Shown here: piece by piece, positions 16,369 through 16,824 of the stretch
How positions within the stretch are numbered: the first letter of the stretch is position 1
Layout of the letters: each line of letters opens with the position of its first letter
Origin: CAZTCJ01 sp964612085
GTDB lineage: Bacteria > Pseudomonadota > Alphaproteobacteria > JAJFIK01
DNA length: 16,824 nucleotides
NCBI GenBank assembly: GCA_964612085.1
Contig: CAZTCJ010000080.1
Location: forward strand, 1-16,824
Direction: 5' to 3'
The notes under the pieces: generated by a model
Database searches by the model: none
Seen by the model: only the letters and a program-made list of their open reading frames with translations
Told to the model about the DNA's origin: nothing
Made by a program: the position numbers and the translations under genes

Positions 16369-16818
16369 ATGCCAAGCCAATGGGCACGATGGGTCGCTGT
16401 GACAAGCCTGATTGCGGGGGGCGCGTCCGCCTTCGCCGCCAGCGCGGGCGCCGAGTGGCGTCTGCCCCTGCCGGGCGCGGAGGCCGTCAACGGCCTCATT
16501 CTGATTACTCTGACGGGAATCGTGATCTCGATCATCCTGTCCCGGTCGTTCTTACGCGGATGGGAACGGATCGCGTCCTGGTTGAGCCTGCTGATCGCGG
16601 CAGGGCTGTGCATGGCGGCCCTTGCGGGGGCCAGTATCGATGCCGGGGATTGGGCGCAGGACGCCATCAGAGAGGCGGGCAACCGCTTCTGGACGCTGTT
16701 CGACCTTATTCTGTATACGGTCATGGCCATCGTGTTCTCGAACGCGCTGCTGCTCAGCGGCCGGGGTAAGCGCGGGCGCGGCGATGACGACGACGACGAC
16801 CGAAATGGCGAGCCATGA
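16369..16818 (+). CDS. Small multi-span membrane protein with Asp-rich C-terminus
   Basis: A 149-residue hypothetical protein. GCGGGGA (16357-16363) precedes ATG 16369. Hydrophobic stretches lie at about residues 9-27 (possibly a cleavable signal ending AASAGA), 42-57, 68-87 and 108-129. A basic-then-acidic tail follows: GKRGRG and then six Asp residues (139-144). A run of GAC/GAT codons encodes the Asp stretch. I do not recognise a family. Its stop is part of ATGA with a possible next start at 16815, suggesting it leads an operon continuing beyond the window. Confidence 0.75.
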   Translation: MPSQWARWVAVTSLIAGGASAFAASAGAEWRLPLPGAEAVNGLILITLTGIVISIILSRSFLRGWERIASWLSLLIAAGLCMAALAGASIDAGDWAQDAIREAGNRFWTLFDLILYTVMAIVFSNALLLSGRGKRGRGDDDDDDRNGEP

Positions 16819-16824
16819 AACGGG
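16815..16824 (+). CDS. Probable start of the next gene, cut by the window end
   Basis: ATG at 16815 overlaps the TGA of the upstream gene (ATGA). Only three codons (M K R) are visible, so this is a guess from the overlap pattern alone. Confidence 0.3.

Overview
The window is a GC-rich, tightly packed stretch of a Gram-negative chromosome, most likely from an alphaproteobacterium. This rests on codon usage, on the presence of an RND efflux pair, and on acyl-CoA dehydrogenase and crotonase types that are common there. No genus can be named from sequence alone. I see no rRNA, tRNA, CRISPR, insertion sequence or phage gene.

Left part (1-6998, all + strand): an acyl-CoA metabolism block. It starts with the 3' part of a large-subunit-type acyl-CoA dehydrogenase, followed by a second, divergent acyl-CoA dehydrogenase of small-subunit type. 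The two resemble the pimeloyl-CoA dehydrogenase PimC/PimD pair. A 283-base gap full of inverted repeats and a promoter follows. Then come a patatin-like lipase/phospholipase-like gene, an atypical crotonase, a second repeat-rich gap, a small ABM-family protein and another full-length acyl-CoA dehydrogenase paralogous to the first gene. Together these suggest release of acyl chains (patatin) and their alpha,beta-oxidation and isomerisation as CoA esters.

Middle (7141-11394, + strand): a two-gene RND efflux operon, with a membrane fusion protein and an inner-membrane permease. No outer-membrane channel gene is adjacent. Its 3' end overlaps by 6 bases the convergent 3' end of an ABC transporter ATPase gene.

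Right part, minus strand (11389-14526): an SDR related to the (3R)-hydroxyacyl-CoA dehydrogenase domain of peroxisomal MFE-2, then a ProW-like permease and a ProV-like ATPase joined by an ATGA stop/start overlap. The ABC unit is a quaternary-amine (betaine/choline class) importer without an adjacent binding-protein gene.

Right end, plus strand (14743-16824): a 34-residue single-span membrane peptide gene with tandem intrinsic terminators, a CNT-family nucleoside transporter with an altered nucleobase-binding motif, a possible 29-residue coupled ORF, a small multi-span membrane protein with an Asp-rich tail, and the first codons of a probable next gene.

Nothing here amounts to a clearly new multi-gene system. 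The items most worth a second look are the structured intergenic regions (2012-2294 and 5296-5461), the active-site substitutions in the crotonase and the small acyl-CoA dehydrogenase, the CNT motif change, and the 34-residue membrane peptide.
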